From: Pempheris klunzingeri
Lineage: Eukaryota; Chordata; Actinopteri; Acropomatiformes; Pempheridae
Direction of reading: 5' to 3'
Assembly: GCF_042242105.1 (NCBI RefSeq)
Contig: NC_092026.1
Coordinates: forward strand, 20,060,191-20,124,190
Length of the DNA: 64,000 bases
This document shows, in pieces, positions 23,779 to 37,864 of the stretch; the stretch's first letter is position 1, and each line of letters starts with the position of its first letter. Made by a program: the position numbers and the translations under genes. The notes under the pieces were generated by a model. The model saw only the letters and a program-made list of their open reading frames with translations. It was not told the DNA's origin and did no database searches.

Positions 23779-26565
23779 ATGGAGAACTGCAGCTTCCACA
23801 GCCAGATCCTGTCCGTCATGGAGGTCCTGGCCACGGCGGCTGTGGCGGAGATAAACCGGCGTGTGGATGACAGCTGCGCGGTGCTCCGGCTGGAGGTGAG
23901 CCAGAGCCGGCGGGACATCGACCTGCTAAGGAAGAAGTGCGAGGTGATGGAGGCAGAGCTGAGGAGGAGCAGGATGAGAGCCAGGAGGAAGGGTGAGAAT
24001 GGCATGAGTGTCTGATCTCCAGGTTCCAGAGGACAGAAAGTCTCTGTGATTTCTGCTTTTAAAAACGTGACTGTTGTGTATTTCTGCTCCTCTTCTTCAG
24101 TGTTTTATCCTCCAGCAGCTGAGAGATTCATTCCTGTGGTGAAAGTGGTGGTGAACAGAGAGAGACAGAGCTCAGACTGGGGCCCACAGATGGAGGCTGA
24201 GGCTCAAAACCAACCCCAACAGGTATGACTACTGCAAAATATTACTTTTGCTGTTCATCAATCCATGTTTGATTAATTGATTGACCATTGGGTTCATAAA
24301 ATGCCAGCAAATAATGAGGAAAAAAAGCCTTCACAGTTTCCCAGAGGCCAAGGTCATGTGCTTAAGCTGCTTCTTTTGTTTAAAACTCAAATAAATTCAC
24401 TTTACAATGATGTTAGTCATGGAAATGAAGCAAATCCTCAGATTTTTAGCTTGAACCAATAAATATTCAGCAGCTTCTTTTGATAAATGACTGAATTCAT
24501 CGACTATTTATGTAGTTCGTTCAGCTTTGTTTCCCTATTTGTCTATTTATGTGTAAGTACATGAGAGCTGTAAAAAAACCATAGTCAATTTCCTCAAACA
24601 GCTGATTCTCATTATAATAAGTGTTAGTTTTTTTGTCTCAGTTGATGAAAGAGAAATGTCCCATTTGTGAGGTTAAAATAAAGTAAGTAAATAAGTTTAT
24701 TTCCATCTAATCACCACATCTTCAGTCAGTCCACTGCACTCAGATATAAACGCAGAGTAGGCGTGTTTCCCCTTTACTCGTTCATATGTGTGTGTGTATT
24801 TACTGGACTCCGCTGTGTGTGAGTCTAAATGTTGAGTGTTTCGTTGCAGCGTGCAGCAGAAGCCGAACACATCCTGATCAAAGAGGAGTGTGCAGAGGAG
24901 GACGTGTGGAAGAACGACTCTGAGGATAGACTCAGTGAGTTCAACTACAAACATGTGTGTGTGTGTGTGTGTGTGACAAAAAATACCCACATTGCTTTGC
25001 CCATTTCGGTTTTCACTGTATTATTTGACAGTTTCAGACAAGAGAAGACAGCTAAAGAAAAGACTGTTTAGCCACAGTGTGTCCCTCAGTTAGAAAACAA
25101 CCATTTACATTCACAGATTCATCACTGTTCCCCATAATGAGCTACACGAGCTGCACGTTTAAACAATCAAAATACAACACACTACGGGCTTGTTAACCAA
25201 AATTAAATCATCATAATCACTTTGAGAGCTAAAAACAAACTGCAGGCAGCATGTAAGCACAAAATATGGCACAAGCACGAAACACACACAGACGAATTCA
25301 GTGTCCTCACAGTGTATTAAATTATATAATTAAATTATATATTGTATTAAATAAAAAAAACAATACAATATACAAACACACCCTCAGCTCAATACTACAG
25401 GAGGTGTTACGCTGTTGTGGTTTTATTTTTTATTGAATATAATCCAGCATTAAATCTGTGAATCTTTTCAATACTTTATCACAGTACATTTTCCTAATTT
25501 TAGTAACAAATTTTATATGTAACTTAATATTTAAACATACAAATCAGAGAATGAAAGAAAAAGATTTTAGAAGGGATTTGTGAGACTTGGAGCATGAAAA
25601 TGTCTATTTAACTATGATGTGTGTTTCCTGTGCTGTCTTTAGTCTCTGAAGACTCTCGACCTGCTCAGACTGACAGCTTTGGAGAGCGTCACCGCTCCGC
25701 TGAGAACAACCCAGCCGGATCTCTGGTTTCCCCAACGGACGGCTTCGACGGCTTCCCAGAGAAGCAGCTCAGCCTAAACCAAAACGAGGAAGAGCCCGCG
25801 GTGAAACACGAGAGAGAGGAAGAGCCCGACGAGAACGCAGCTCCTCTCGATTCAGCCCATAAGCTTGTGACGGAGGAAGGCGACGGGCGGCTGTGGTCGT
25901 CCAGTGTGTGCAGAGACGCCGCTGATCCAAGCTTCTCGTTTGCCGATCAGCAGTTTGAGCCGATCCCCTCCGTGTTCCCACCACAGAGCGGGATGCATGT
26001 GGAGGACATGGCGCCCCAAATCCACTCAGCAGGGAAATCGCAGTCAGTCGTTTTGAGCCCAGCGAAGGTGAAAAGACGAGCGCGAACATTTGGATGTACT
26101 GAGGGACAGAGTGCTTTATCTCAGATTAACACCATGGATCAGTGCTTCATTCCTCAGCAGCCACATCAGTACAGAGACTCCACACCTCACACGAGGAACC
26201 CAAACGAAGATTTGACGCCGCCAAACCCGGCGGCCTCCTCTTTCTGCGGGCACGGCCGCGGCAGCTTCGGCCTGGCGAGGAGGATGAGGACGCCCTGGAG
26301 GTCCGGCATTGGCGAGAAGAGGTTCAGCTGCTCGTACTGCGACAAAAGCTTCATGAGGTTCAGTCAGCTCAAAGAGCACCTGAGGAGCCACACGGGGGAG
26401 AAGCCGTTCAGCTGCCTGCAGTGCGGCCGGAGCTTCACCAAACAGTGCAACCTCATCAGACACGCGGTGGTCCACAGCGGCGAGAAGCCCTACGAGTGCT
26501 CGCTGTGCGGGAAGTGCTTCACTCAGCGCTCCAGCCTGAAGTCCCATCAGAAAACAGCACACTGA
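23779..26565 (+). CDS. C2H2 zinc-finger protein, gene C (4 coding exons)
   Basis: Predicted 447-residue zinc-finger protein. Exons are 23779-23992, 24101-24222, 24850-24934 and 25643-26565, and phases agree throughout (1344 nt). Exon 1 encodes the family helix (MEVLATAAVAEINRRVDD, then VLRLEVSQSRRDIDLL) and ends AAGG/GTGAGA in phase 1. Exons 2 and 3 are extra relative to gene B. They encode a Val/Lys-rich strand (PVVKVVVNRERQ) and an acidic piece with LIKEECAEEDVW. Exon 4 is acidic at first (EEEPAVKHEREEEPDENA). It ends with three fingers at about residues 370-390, 398-418 and 426-447, linked by HTGEKPF and HSGEKPY. The last finger has H-x4-H spacing and the protein stops right on it. I took the acceptor at 25642 rather than an upstream GTG start, because it joins exon 3 in phase. 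The gene is divergent from arhgap30. Confidence 0.88.
24235..24520. mobile_element. MITE copy in intron 2 of gene C (family shared with 45410 and 52771)
   Basis: The order GATTAATTGATTGACCATTG, CACAGTTTCCCAGAGGCCAA and then CAGCTTCTTTTGATAAAT is the arrangement seen, reversed or eroded, at 52771-53125. Terminal repeats are degraded. It is non-coding. Confidence 0.55.
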
Positions 26566-26778
26566 GGGGACGCCGTCCAGTTTTCTACCACTGAGTCCTG
26601 CGCTCAGCAACTTAAAGAAACATCCCATGTTTGTTTCCAAGTCTTTAACTGAAACTTGGTGACATATTGATAAAATATATCGTTTTCTTTTATTTTTTAT
26701 GGAAGCTGATTTCTACCAATGTGATACAAAAAAAAAAAAAACATCCCGTATGTCTTTATAATGAGAAACTTTTCTGGA

Positions 26779-26784
26779 AATAAA
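26779..26784 (+). terminator. Candidate polyadenylation signal of gene C
   Basis: AATAAA occurs about 214 bases after the gene C stop codon and is the first canonical hexamer downstream. Confidence 0.5.
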
Positions 26785-26789
26785 GACGT

Positions 26790-27180
26790 AGTATCTCAAA
26801 ATGATGAGAAAGTTTGAGGTACTAAGTAATGATTTTGAGTTTTGTTCATTATTTCGAGGAGGTTTCTTACAATTTTGCGACACTAATATTTTATTAAATT
26901 CTCACCATTTTGAGATATTAATTCATTATTTTGAGGTGAATTCTAATTTTTGAGCTGTCAAGTCATTATTTTGATAAAAATTCTCATTATTTTGAAATAT
27001 TAAGTAAATATTTTGACACTAAGTCAATATTTTCAGATATTAAGTCATTACTTTGAGTCATTATTTAGACTTTATTTTCATTATTTCAGTAAAGTTTCTC
27101 ATCATTTTGAGATATAAAGTCATCACTTAAAGATATTAAGTCATTAAGTTTCTACTTAGAATGACTTACAGGGTTTTTGT
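26790..27180. repeat. Degenerate tandem array of AAGTCATTATTTTGAGATATT-like units
   Basis: A unit of roughly 20 bases, close to TTTTGAGATATTAAGTCATT, recurs many times with substitutions and small indels, sometimes alternating with TTCTCATCATTTTGAG. It starts just beyond the gene C polyadenylation signal and is non-coding. The DNA from 27181 to 28120 is AT-rich, and I see no gene in it. Confidence 0.6.
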
Positions 27181-28122
27181 CCCCCATCACATTGGCAGAA
27201 ATGGGCTTCTAAAGGTTTTTAATCATGTCTTACATGAGATAATATTAATAGAATGAAACAGACAAGTCTGGAATTGTAATACTAAATTTAGCTTAAAGGG
27301 CCATACCAGTGTGGTTACAAGATTAGCTGCAAATGTATACTTCAAGTTTTCATCTCGTTATCTCACAATATAAATATCTGACAAAAAGGCACTTACAGAA
27401 TTTAATTGAAACCAATGACTGTCTGAAACAATAAATGGTCATTAGGTCATTATCTCCAGTCTGTAGGAAAGGGCTAGGACATGTTAAACCACTGGTATGG
27501 TCCTTTCAATGTGTGTCTGCCTGTTTTCAAAGGCATATCTGACATTAGCATTGATATTATTTTTATTTCCAAAGAATATCTTGTATATAAATATCAGTCA
27601 TATTGTCAGATTATATTGTAAGAGTACTTATTTTACATGCTGTGTTGTTGTGACATACAATGATGCACAGTAGGAAACTCCTGCAACAGACAGAATGATG
27701 AATTAATTAAAAATACCAGAAATTAAGAATTAAACTCATCAATCCATTTTTTTTTTTTAAATATGCAAGAAGAAGGATGTCAGGCGCCCTGCGTTCCCAC
27801 GTTACACCAAATATGGTTTTTAAAATTTTTTGTCTGAGCATAAGATGCAAACGGAAGGAAAACTCAGGGAGACATTGTTCGATCAGCAAAGACATCTCAG
27901 TCTGTATTCATCAGGGCAGGTAGCACAAACTTTTTACACAAATATACAAATGTAAGACATTAAAAATGCTCTCTCATAAATATCAAATTAGATCCTTTAT
28001 ACTGTAAAACAGTGTCATAAAAACATTGGTTGCATAGAAGAGTAGTGATGAGTAGTTCAGAGGAGAATCACTGTATGTATCACTGTACAAGTGCAGTTTA
28101 GTCCCTATTGAAGTGATCAGAC

Positions 28123-28967
28123 CATAGACATGTATACACAGACGTCACATTAGCTGCTGGATTGTAAGTTGACGTTTCAGCCACATTGAACTGGGCAAGA
28201 CTGGACTGTAAACACACCCTGTAAACGGGGGGTTTTTGCAAAGTGCATGTCTGTATGTGATTTTCCTTTTTTTATTGGTGAAATAAAACAAAACAGTGGC
28301 ATAACAGAAAAATAAGAAACGTAATATAAAGACATACAAACTAAAGCATAAAGCAGCTGCAGTACATATGTGATGAAAGAGATTAGATATCACGTTATGT
28401 TAGGTTAGATGAGGGTATTGTAAAGTGGGTAAAGTGTGTGCATGCGTGGGTGTGAAATCTGTGTTTATTGATCTTGAGGAAGTAAATAATAGTAATAGTA
28501 AAGAGTATGGTCGATGTGGCGTTACCGTTATCAATAATAATAATAATAACAGCAACAACAACAGCACTATGGTAATAATATCTGTATATAAAATAAATTA
28601 ATTAAAATAAAAAGCTACAGGTTTTCTGGATAAAAAGGTTTACATTTCTCAACCAATTTCAAAAAGTTGTTTTTATTTACGGCCCGTCTGGACTAGAAAT
28701 AAAAAATGTTCTGCTTCACATAGATCATAAATAATATAAATATAAAATATGAAAATATATAAAAACACCTCACTGATAACAGTTGAGAAATGTAAATGTT
28801 ATAGTGCTTTTTATCCCCAAATATCGCAACTTCCCCGTTTACTTGTATGAGTTTACAGGTCAGTCTTGCTCGATCCAATATGGCGGCAACCTTGGCGTAA
28901 AGCAGCAACGGGCTGAAGCAGTCAGCGCGGCGTCTACGTGAATGTGTGTATATACATCATGTCTATG
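28123..28967. mobile_element. MITE-like element with CATAGACATG ends
   Basis: The left end starts CATAGACATGTATACACAGA then CGTCAC. The right end, read in reverse, starts CATAGACATGATGTATATAC then ACACATTCACGTAGACG. The ends are imperfect inverted repeats. The 845-bp interior has no transposase. It holds a short trinucleotide array (ATA/ACA units, 28527-28564) and an ATATGGCGG segment near the right end. Confidence 0.55.
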
Positions 28968-29570
28968 AATCAGATGAACGTAGCAAGACCGTCATTAGGA
29001 AGTGCTGCGGGAGAGGCAAACAAGGGTTCAACAAATATAAATCTGATTTCACAACAGTCATTTGGTCTGAGCGAAGTTTTGAAAACACTCAGATAAACAC
29101 TGAACAGTTTGGGTGTTAAACAAACACGGACAAAACCTCTGATAAAAGGAGAGGAAGTGTCGTCACCCCAACCTATGACATAATCTCACCTCCTCCGTGT
29201 CAGCGAAGGCCAACAAAACAATGTGATCCAACAGAAAGTCTCATTTGGTTTAATTTTATATTCACTGGAGTGTTTTAGTAAAGGAGACCACAAATTTAAT
29301 GAGACAAATTGAGCCAAATATTAGCAGCAACAACATACAAGTATCTTGGTGTCGGACATTTAGCTTCAGATTGGAAGGAAATCTCAACTCTCCGATTAAA
29401 AGACAATATTCATCGAATTTTAAGTAAAATCTTGCAACTGAACTTGTACCATCTTTTCAACAACAAACCAAACAAATTACTTTTATTTAGTACTTAGAAT
29501 TTGTGATGGAACAAAAACTTTTATTCATCCACACCAAGATCCTTTCTAGAGCACCCATGTTCGCCTCTGG

Positions 29571-29836
29571 ACTGTATATAAAGATGGATGACGCGTCTCT
29601 ACTTCCTCCCACTGTACAAAAAGGAAGTACAAATATCCAGAATATGGCCACGGTCATCTTGCTCTTTATTTGGAGCCAGAGCACAGCAGTGATCAGGGCT
29701 GGAGCCGCGTTATTAAGGTCCCGCCCACACACCCACCTGACTCAATCACGGGTTAGGATTCGCTGTCAGTCATGACATCACACCCCCTCTTTTACAGCAT
29801 CAAACAACCTGTCATGTCGTCCATCTTTATGTACCG
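29571..29836. mobile_element. MITE-like element with TATAAAGATGGA ends
   Basis: The left end is ACTGTATATAAAGATGGATG then ACGCG. The right end, read in reverse, is CGGTACATAAAGATGGACGA then CATGAC. These form imperfect inverted repeats around 210 bases without coding potential. It lies between the convergent gene C and tesk2. The flanks 28968-29570 and 29837-30590 are AT-rich and show no gene. Confidence 0.6.
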
Positions 29837-30593
29837 CCTGTGGTTTGGTTTGTGCTCTGGACGAAATGTCTCGACAACAATGCTTTGCTTCGGCTGCTGA
29901 GCGATGCTGGTTATTTCTAGAGTCTCTGACCCAAAACACAAAGGCCACTGTGTCATCAAGGGGCTTCCAAGCCAGGCTAAAGATGTTAAAATCATCAGTA
30001 TAGTCCTTTAAGAGCTCATACGGACAACACTACAGTTCTGTCATGAGTCAGTGACAGTGCGACCTTGAGGATTTTTAGGTGTAATGGGCTAGATTGCTGT
30101 CGCTAGGCAGATTTCCTGTGAATTAGTTGGAGGGGACATTTACCACTGCAGTCTAGTTCAGGGTTGCTAGGATGGTTTTAGATTAAACATCTATCTCGTG
30201 AGTGTTGTTTTTCAGGCACTCAGTTATTATAAATCACCTCATTAATCAGAAAATATGGGATTTTTTAAAATTTTGTATAAACAATCGTCTAACAAAGACC
30301 AAAACGGGAAAGTATCAAAACACAAGCTTTGATTTTTAGACACTCACACATACACAACACAAGGGATCGTCAATACTCCTCGTCATAGACAAGATGCCTA
30401 ACATGAGAAACCTTTAAAGGAGAAAAATCTACATCATCTCACAATATTAAATATAAACACCCTTTTCAAAAAAAATAATCTCTATGACAAGTGTCCATTT
30501 TGTTGATAAAAGCTTTTTGTGCTAACTGGAGAAGTAGTCCTGGGTGATAATATCTTTGAAAGATAGTTATTTCTCTACATCGGGTGTGCTTGA

Positions 30594-30599
30594 TTTATT
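30594..30599 (-). terminator. Candidate polyadenylation signal of tesk2
   Basis: AATAAA on the minus strand lies about 217 bases beyond the tesk2 stop codon at 30816. It is the nearest canonical hexamer I noted. Confidence 0.35.
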
Positions 30600-30815
30600 A
30601 ATCAACATGTGATACATTCACTTGAAAGATAAAAATCAAGTGCTTTTTCTTTTCTTTTTTCTTTGAAATGTGTCCATTCTGTCAGTCTACTTTTTAAAAC
30701 TAGTTCCCACTGCCTCCACGGCCTCCATCCAAGGGTAAAAGTCCCCCTCTTCTGTCCACGTCCACCACACCCCCATGTGTTTATGTTTGTGTGTGTGTGT
30801 GGATTTACATGTGCG

Positions 30816-33800
30816 TTACATGGGGCAGGTTTTTGTCCCTATCCTTCGTTCCTCCTCTTCCTCCAGGCTGCTTGAGCAGTCCATCGCCTCCCCACCGTCT
30901 CTCTCAGTGCTGGGGACCATCGGAGACCAGCTCTCCCCAAACTCATCCTCCTCGCTCCACTCCTTCCTCCCCTCCACCTCTCCGTCCTCCTCCCCTCCTC
31001 TCTGCCTGCAGTAAGGTGGGATCTCTACCACGACGTATTTCTTCGCCCAGCCGCTCAGCACCGCCCTCTGTCGGATGTCATTTCCCATCACTCCTGCGTC
31101 AGACCTGGAGTTATTCGCTGAGAGGAAAAAAAAAAAAAAAAGAAAAAAGATGGAAAGAGAGGAGGTGAATGAAAAACAGGCAAACAAAAGTAAATGCAGA
31201 AAGAGGAGAGTTAAAAAATACATTCAGAAATTACTATTTGGTAAATGATTAATGTTACGAGTAATTAAAAATGACCAACCTCGGGCCTAAGTAGTAAATC
31301 ACACTTTAATCTAATTACTAAAACAAATAAAGTAACAGGTGGAAACAAAAACTGACACAGTACACAACTACAAAATGAGAACTCTCTTTTCCCATTAAAG
31401 TTTGTTTAAATCCTGAGTTAAGACACTCAAACTAGAATTACAGCCTCACAGACCAAAGATTAGTGTCACCGACTGTGACTGTGTCATGTCACAGTGAAGT
31501 TGACCTTTGACCTTTTGGATCGTTTTATCCTATTAGACATTTGTTTGAAATGTTGTCATAATTAGTTTAATTAAATTTATGGCCAAAAATATATGTTTTG
31601 TGTGGTCACAGTGACCTTTAACCACCAAATCAATCTAATCAGTTCACCTTTGGTGTTTGTGCCAAATTTGAAGAAATTGCCTCAAGTTGTTTCTGCGATA
31701 TCGTGCCCATGTATATGAGATGGACAGAACAGACACACAACCTGAAAACATTATGCCTCCGCTCATTGCTGCTGACAGCATGGAGGCACAAAAATGTACG
31801 CTTGTTGGTACAAAGAGTGCCGGTTTTCACCAAACTCTAGATTTATGTGCGGTAAGGCGGTTAAAGTCAAATGCAGGTCGTTACTGTTATCAGGAGCAAA
31901 CACTGTCTGGTGCTGTGCTCTGGTTTTCTGGTCTTGTTATTTAATTAAAAGGTGTTTACAGTTAACAGATGAATTGATTTTCATTCCAAGTCATTTCTTT
32001 ACATCAACTAAATAGAATAAATCGAAAATGTTTACAAGAGAGACAAATTAAAATAAAAAGTTTTCCCCTTTTTATTTTTCTCACATTCATCTTTCATATC
32101 AAATGTGCTAAAAGGACATCCTTGTCGGGCAGCTCACCTGGCAGCGTTGTGGAGAGCTGGCTGGAGTTACAGGTCACAGAGCCGTTGTTGTTGGAGCTAA
32201 CAGCAGCAGCCAGGTGGAAGATCTCGGAGCGGGGCAGTTGGGGGGACACTGGCAGGGAGTGACACTGCCGTCCTGGCAGCTGTTGCCAGTAGTAAGACGC
32301 CTCCTGTTGGGGTCCTCCAGGTCCCTGAGCAGACGGCTGGTTGCTGAACACACTCCCCGGAGGTGAGTGGAGGTCAAACACCAGCGAGAAGACCGACTTG
32401 CTGGGCACATCGTAAAACTTGATCTTGCCCCCGCACAGGTCCTCTCTGGCGGTGAACGGGTTGATCTTGCGGGCTTTAGAGGCCCGCTGAACGGTGGGGG
32501 GGTTATAGTAAGGGTCCTGGACGTTGACTTTTCTTATTGGTTTGCAGGAAAAGATGTCTGATTGGCTGCGGCTGAGCCAGATGTTTCGTCGCGGGCGGGG
32601 TGATTTCGGAGGAATTTTATCATCCTGGAAACCAAGAGGGTTCAGTCGCTTGAAGCCCTGGATCTTCTCCCCTTGAGCGCAGAAACAGATTTGTTTTTGT
32701 GACACACTCAAAAAATTACATACAACTATCAAATTTTATAGTGAAATATACAAATTGTAAGTCTAGAGGTCCATTTTTCATTTTGTTTTATGGTTTTTTA
32801 AACAGTCATTGTGTGATATCTTGTTTACAGTGTTCTGATGGTAAAACAGAGAATCTGTTAGAACCACTAGGTGGCAATAAAGGTTAAATCCTGTGTCGAG
32901 CACGAAGCCATGAGCTCATCTACAAGATGAGATTTTTTGTGTCCTCTGAAATCTGGCTGGATGCTAATATTCTCATAAATTTAATTTAGCGCAACAGGAA
33001 AAATAGTAGGATGAAAGGAAGACTTTGTGAATATTAGAAACGAGGATGATTTAAATGTTCACAAAAATGAGATGACATATAAACACATGAGCTCACTAAG
33101 AAAACCTCAAAGTATTGTTGCCCTTCTGAGGGATCATGTGTCTTACTTGGCCAGGAAATATCTGAAAGTACAAGTCATGTCACTCATGGGGACCAAAAAA
33201 AGATACTCCACAAAAAATATTTGGCTAAAGAGTTGTTATGCAAGAGAAATATTTCCTACTATAAGAATGATCCTGGTTGGCAGGAAATGCTGATGTTATC
33301 AGGCAAACAGAGAGCTGGAGGAGGGAGGGAGGGAGGGACGGAGAGGGCAGAGGAAGCTCAAGGCGTACTGTACCAACTGACAGCATGCGAGGAGGGAGAA
33401 CTGAAAGAGATGTTTCTTATGTCAACAGACCCGGACTGTGTTTTATAAATCCTTTTAGCTTCATCTTCACGTACAACACACCAGACGTAAGAAACAGCGT
33501 TTGTCACTCGTATCGATCGCTTCCATCCTGTGACGTCACATGTCCGCGCTCTCTCCTTCTTCACAGGAGGAATAGGAGCTGTTTGGCTCCTCCTGACTCC
33601 ACGATGGTCAGACATGCAGGCGGCTGTACGCTGGACCAAATTAGAAGTGAAACCTGGGCCTGCGTAGATCAGGTATCTCAAAATAGGAATGTTGATCTCC
33701 GACCAGTTTTCCTCCTAAGTCACAGTGAAGTTTATATTGTCAGCAACCAAAGAGTCTGCTGCCCTCCGGTTCTTTGAAGTGTGACACGAACACTCAGCTA

Positions 33801-36800
33801 AACGTTAGAACAGAGCCAAAACTTTTCTTATTCGGCCATTATCCCAAAGAACATAATATATGGAGGAAACAGCAAATCCTTTTGGATGCTTCTTGAAGAA
33901 CAGAGGATACACTTATTTTGGTTGAAAAAGGGATGTTAATCTCCTAACAAACTGATTGTCTGACTGAACAGGAAGTGAAGTAAAAAGCTGGCCTGATCAA
34001 ACCGTTTGTATGTTTGGGTGAAGACAGTGTTAACAGCTCGCTCATAAGTGACTGGACAAACACCTACAGTGTGCTTTGCAGGAGGAACTGGCGTTAGGAG
34101 AGGAGAGCGGTTTCCGTCAGGCTCGACTGTGATTGGATAAATATTGACAAGCTGACTGGTTGGCAGTCTGACTTTGTGCCTGTATGCAGTGGTAACAGAG
34201 GTTTCTGTTATGTCTCTTGGATTACACTTTCCCTCCTTACACCTTCTTTTGCAGGTGTGACTTATACAGACTGGAAAGCCGAAGGTGAAATCACAGAGTA
34301 AGAGACTTTGTGTCATGTTGTTACCTTTGGGTATGGTCTTCTTGTCATTTTCCCCACTGAGCGGGACACACTCGTGCTTCACTTCCTCCACTTTAAGGCG
34401 TGCAAGAATCTCCTCAAGGTGCCTCACGATGTCTGGGAAGGATGGACGGAGTTTAGGATCCATCTAGGAGGAGGAAAACATGGAGATACGGAGCAGGATG
34501 AGATTTATACACAGTAACACGGTGCAGAAGCAGGGATGGATTGCGCTCATCAAATTATTATCCGGGAAAAGGAAAACATAGAACAAGGAGATTACTTTCC
34601 ATTTCAAAGGGTGCTACCTGTAACGTTCAAACATTGAAAAAAATATTACAATGTTGATTATAAAACATTATAATAATTTACGTAAACAAACAAAGGCCAG
34701 AGCTGATGCCTTTACAAGCATATTTACATTGTATTTAGCCTGTTGGAAATAAAAAAAAATTAACATTTTTGGATGAAGAAGCAAAGATCCCATTTGCAAC
34801 TCAAAGAAACAGGACTTAAGCAAAATGCGCCCTTAAATTCACAGTTACATTTTAAGATGTCTATGGCAATAATATCTGGGCATTGTTTGCTTGAGCGGTG
34901 ATAACATAATGTTAAAGATGTTGCATGCGGCATCTTTATTGAAAATATATACAGTGTTCGAGAGAAACTGTAAAACTGACAATCAAAGAAATGAAATTAC
35001 ACAGGATGCTCTGGAAAACGACTCGGATGGAAGATAAGGGAGACGAGGATGATAAAAGCGAGACAACAGACGAGGATCAGAAAGGATGGAGGGAGCCAAT
35101 ATAGGATCAATCAGCAGGGTGCCCCGAAATCTTTAATGCTCCCGTCCTCTGTGGTTTGTAATTATGTCAGAGAAAAAAAATCCAATTCCAACATGGTGAT
35201 TATGATGTGCTGAGAGCAAAACCAAACTGGCAAAGTAGATTTAATTTGTACAATTTGATATTCCTCCTCTATAATAGTAACAAAACTAGCAAAAAAACAA
35301 AAACAAAATGTATGAATATTAAAAGTAGCCGAGTCTGACCAGTAACTGATCCAGCTTTTAGTGAGCAGAAGACCCCCTGGATAGTGAGCTAAATCAGATT
35401 ATTCAGATAATCAGACTGATCCTCTATTTCTGTACAAGGCACTAATAGTTACTTAAGAAATTAAAAATAAAACTGTGGAAGTTCCAATTTGGGAAAACTC
35501 CTTCTCTCAACACAAAGAAAAGTTTGTCATAAGCACCTTGTTGTTATAAATGCACTTTTCATCAGTGAAACGATGGTGTTTTTATAAAACTGAGCTGTCC
35601 ATGCTGTAGAAGGTGCTACATATAGAGAGAAAGGGCTCTGGTATTGGTGCTTTTTATGGTTTTGGCTATTCTGACTGTACAGCACTTTGGTCAACTGCTG
35701 TTGCTTTTTAAATGTGCTTTACCAATAAAGTTCGATTGGTTTGGAAAACAATGAAGAAGTACAATTTCTATTTCAAACAACAGGTTCGATCACAGTTCCT
35801 CTAAGTCTGCATGTTGAAGTGTCCCTGTGCAAGACACTGAACCCCAACTTGCTCCTGAGGCATAGCTTCAGTGTGTGAAAGAATAGTCTCCTCTAACTTA
35901 GATTCCTCCAGTATGAATGATGTGTGAATGGGTCAATTTGGAGGTAATGTAAAAGCGCTTTGAGTAGTCGAAATGACAAGAAAGGCGGCATACAAATACA
36001 GACCATTTACCATTTAACAGCCCTTCAGCCAGCAAAAGTCCACCGGATGATGCGACTTTTGCTGGAAAATAAGCAGAGAGCTCTGGGTGCAGGTAACATG
36101 GAGAAAAGTTTGACACTGTTCATTTGCATGCACTACCCACATTGTAATAGCACAAAGCTGGTTGAAAATCTGCAAACCTTCCCGTTAGTCGTGCTAAAAT
36201 ATGACCACCATGTACATGTACAGATACATGGCTGCTGCTGTCAGCCCTTCAGTTCTATATGAGAAGACAGGGGATTGTAACAATATTGTAATATCTTAAC
36301 TGGCAGACACTGAGAGACACTGAGTGGACAGCAGGGTGGTGGACTCACATTGCAGCAGTTGAAGGCCAGCTGGAGAAAGTCAGACGGACAGTCTCCAACC
36401 ATGTGCTGGAACATGTGATAGTCCAGGCCAAAGTTCTGGTCGGTCAGGAGGGAGAGAAGACGGAGAGACAAAGAGACATGGATTCATGAAGGTTAAACAG
36501 GAAATTCTTATTTACTATTCATCAGATGTTTGACATAATGGAACTGTTCTGCCAAAAGCAGCTTCATGTCAAACTAATCCCTCTGACACGGTCCTTCTAA
36601 CTGCCAAGTTTGCATTTTGGCTCCATCAGTCTTTTAAATTTTAAATGATCCAAGCAGATTAGAGTCCATGCAAAATACATCATGAATTTTGAGTCCCTTC
36701 TTTGCATAAAGTAAATAAATATTCAAATATTTATCTCATACCAGGAAAGCACAGAGATAAATCTAATGAGAAAAGAGCCCAACCAGAACTGAATTTTTGA

Positions 36801-37804
36801 GGTCAGTACAGATATTAGTACTTAACTAATATTTGTCATTTACAATAAACACATACATATTCTTAATAAGGATCCCTTTCATTTAATTTTAAATAACTAA
36901 CTGAGAGCATAAAACTGAGCAGTACATTTTACATTTTAAAAACTTGCCAGTCCTCTCTGTTGGATGACATTTATGCAATTACCAATATATACATATGTGA
37001 TGAGCCTTAATTGTTCAATAATATTGTGATAATAATGATAATATAATCCAGAGAGAGTGTCTCTAGGGTTTGTTCTTGTGGACATTATTTAAAATCTTAC
37101 TACTGCTTTTATGAAGCTTTATATTTTGTGTTGAATGTCCTGTCTGTGTGTAACTCTGCTGCTGTTGTCTTGACCAGGTCTCTGTTGAGAATGAAACCTT
37201 GTGCCTAAATGAGATTACCTGTCTAAATAAAGGTTAAATACAAAACCTACTGTAGCACCCATGTTTTGGTCTGTACAAGTCACATGAACATTGCGCATTA
37301 ATATAAACAGTATAAACATGGTGTGAATTATGGGATACCAGCAGATCAGCCTGTGTACAAAGCAAACAGAGAGCGGTGAGAAGTAGACAATCAGTCACCT
37401 CTGTACGGGGAAGGAAGTCAGGGTCAGCCTGGACCCTTGCAATGATCTCACACAGGATTATACCGAAGGAGAAAACATCGGCCTGAAAACAGACAAACAC
37501 AAATCAAGACATGCAAACACCAAGAAGTTTTCTCCTGGATTTGCTTTCACGAAAATGTTAAACTGCCTGCTTCATTATGAAGTGAAACATTTATGGATAG
37601 TGATATTAACTTCTGCTAAAAATGTGTGAAACTCTCTGACCTACCCTGTCTGAAACACAACTCTCCAAAGTCCACAGTTACTATTAGTTATTATCTAATG
37701 TAATCTTATTTGAGTTTACCTTTTCATTGTAGGATTCATCTCTGAGCACCTCTGGAGCCATCCAGAAAGGAGAACCAACCACTGAGAGCTTCTCCCGTTC
37801 AGCA

Positions 37805-37847
<43 letters not shown>

Positions 37848-37864
37848 CACACACGCACACACAC

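Noticed and set aside
26116-26640. Minus-strand open frame of 174 residues
   Set aside because: It is antisense to the zinc-finger exon of gene C and is composition-driven.
33527-33540. GTGACGTCACA CRE-like palindrome in tesk2 intron 10
   Set aside because: It is an isolated motif without surrounding promoter features, so too weak to call a regulatory site.
33277-33777. Plus-strand open frame of 166 residues
   Set aside because: It lies in tesk2 intron 10 and has no family signature, no splice structure and an ordinary codon mix. It runs through a GGGA repeat.
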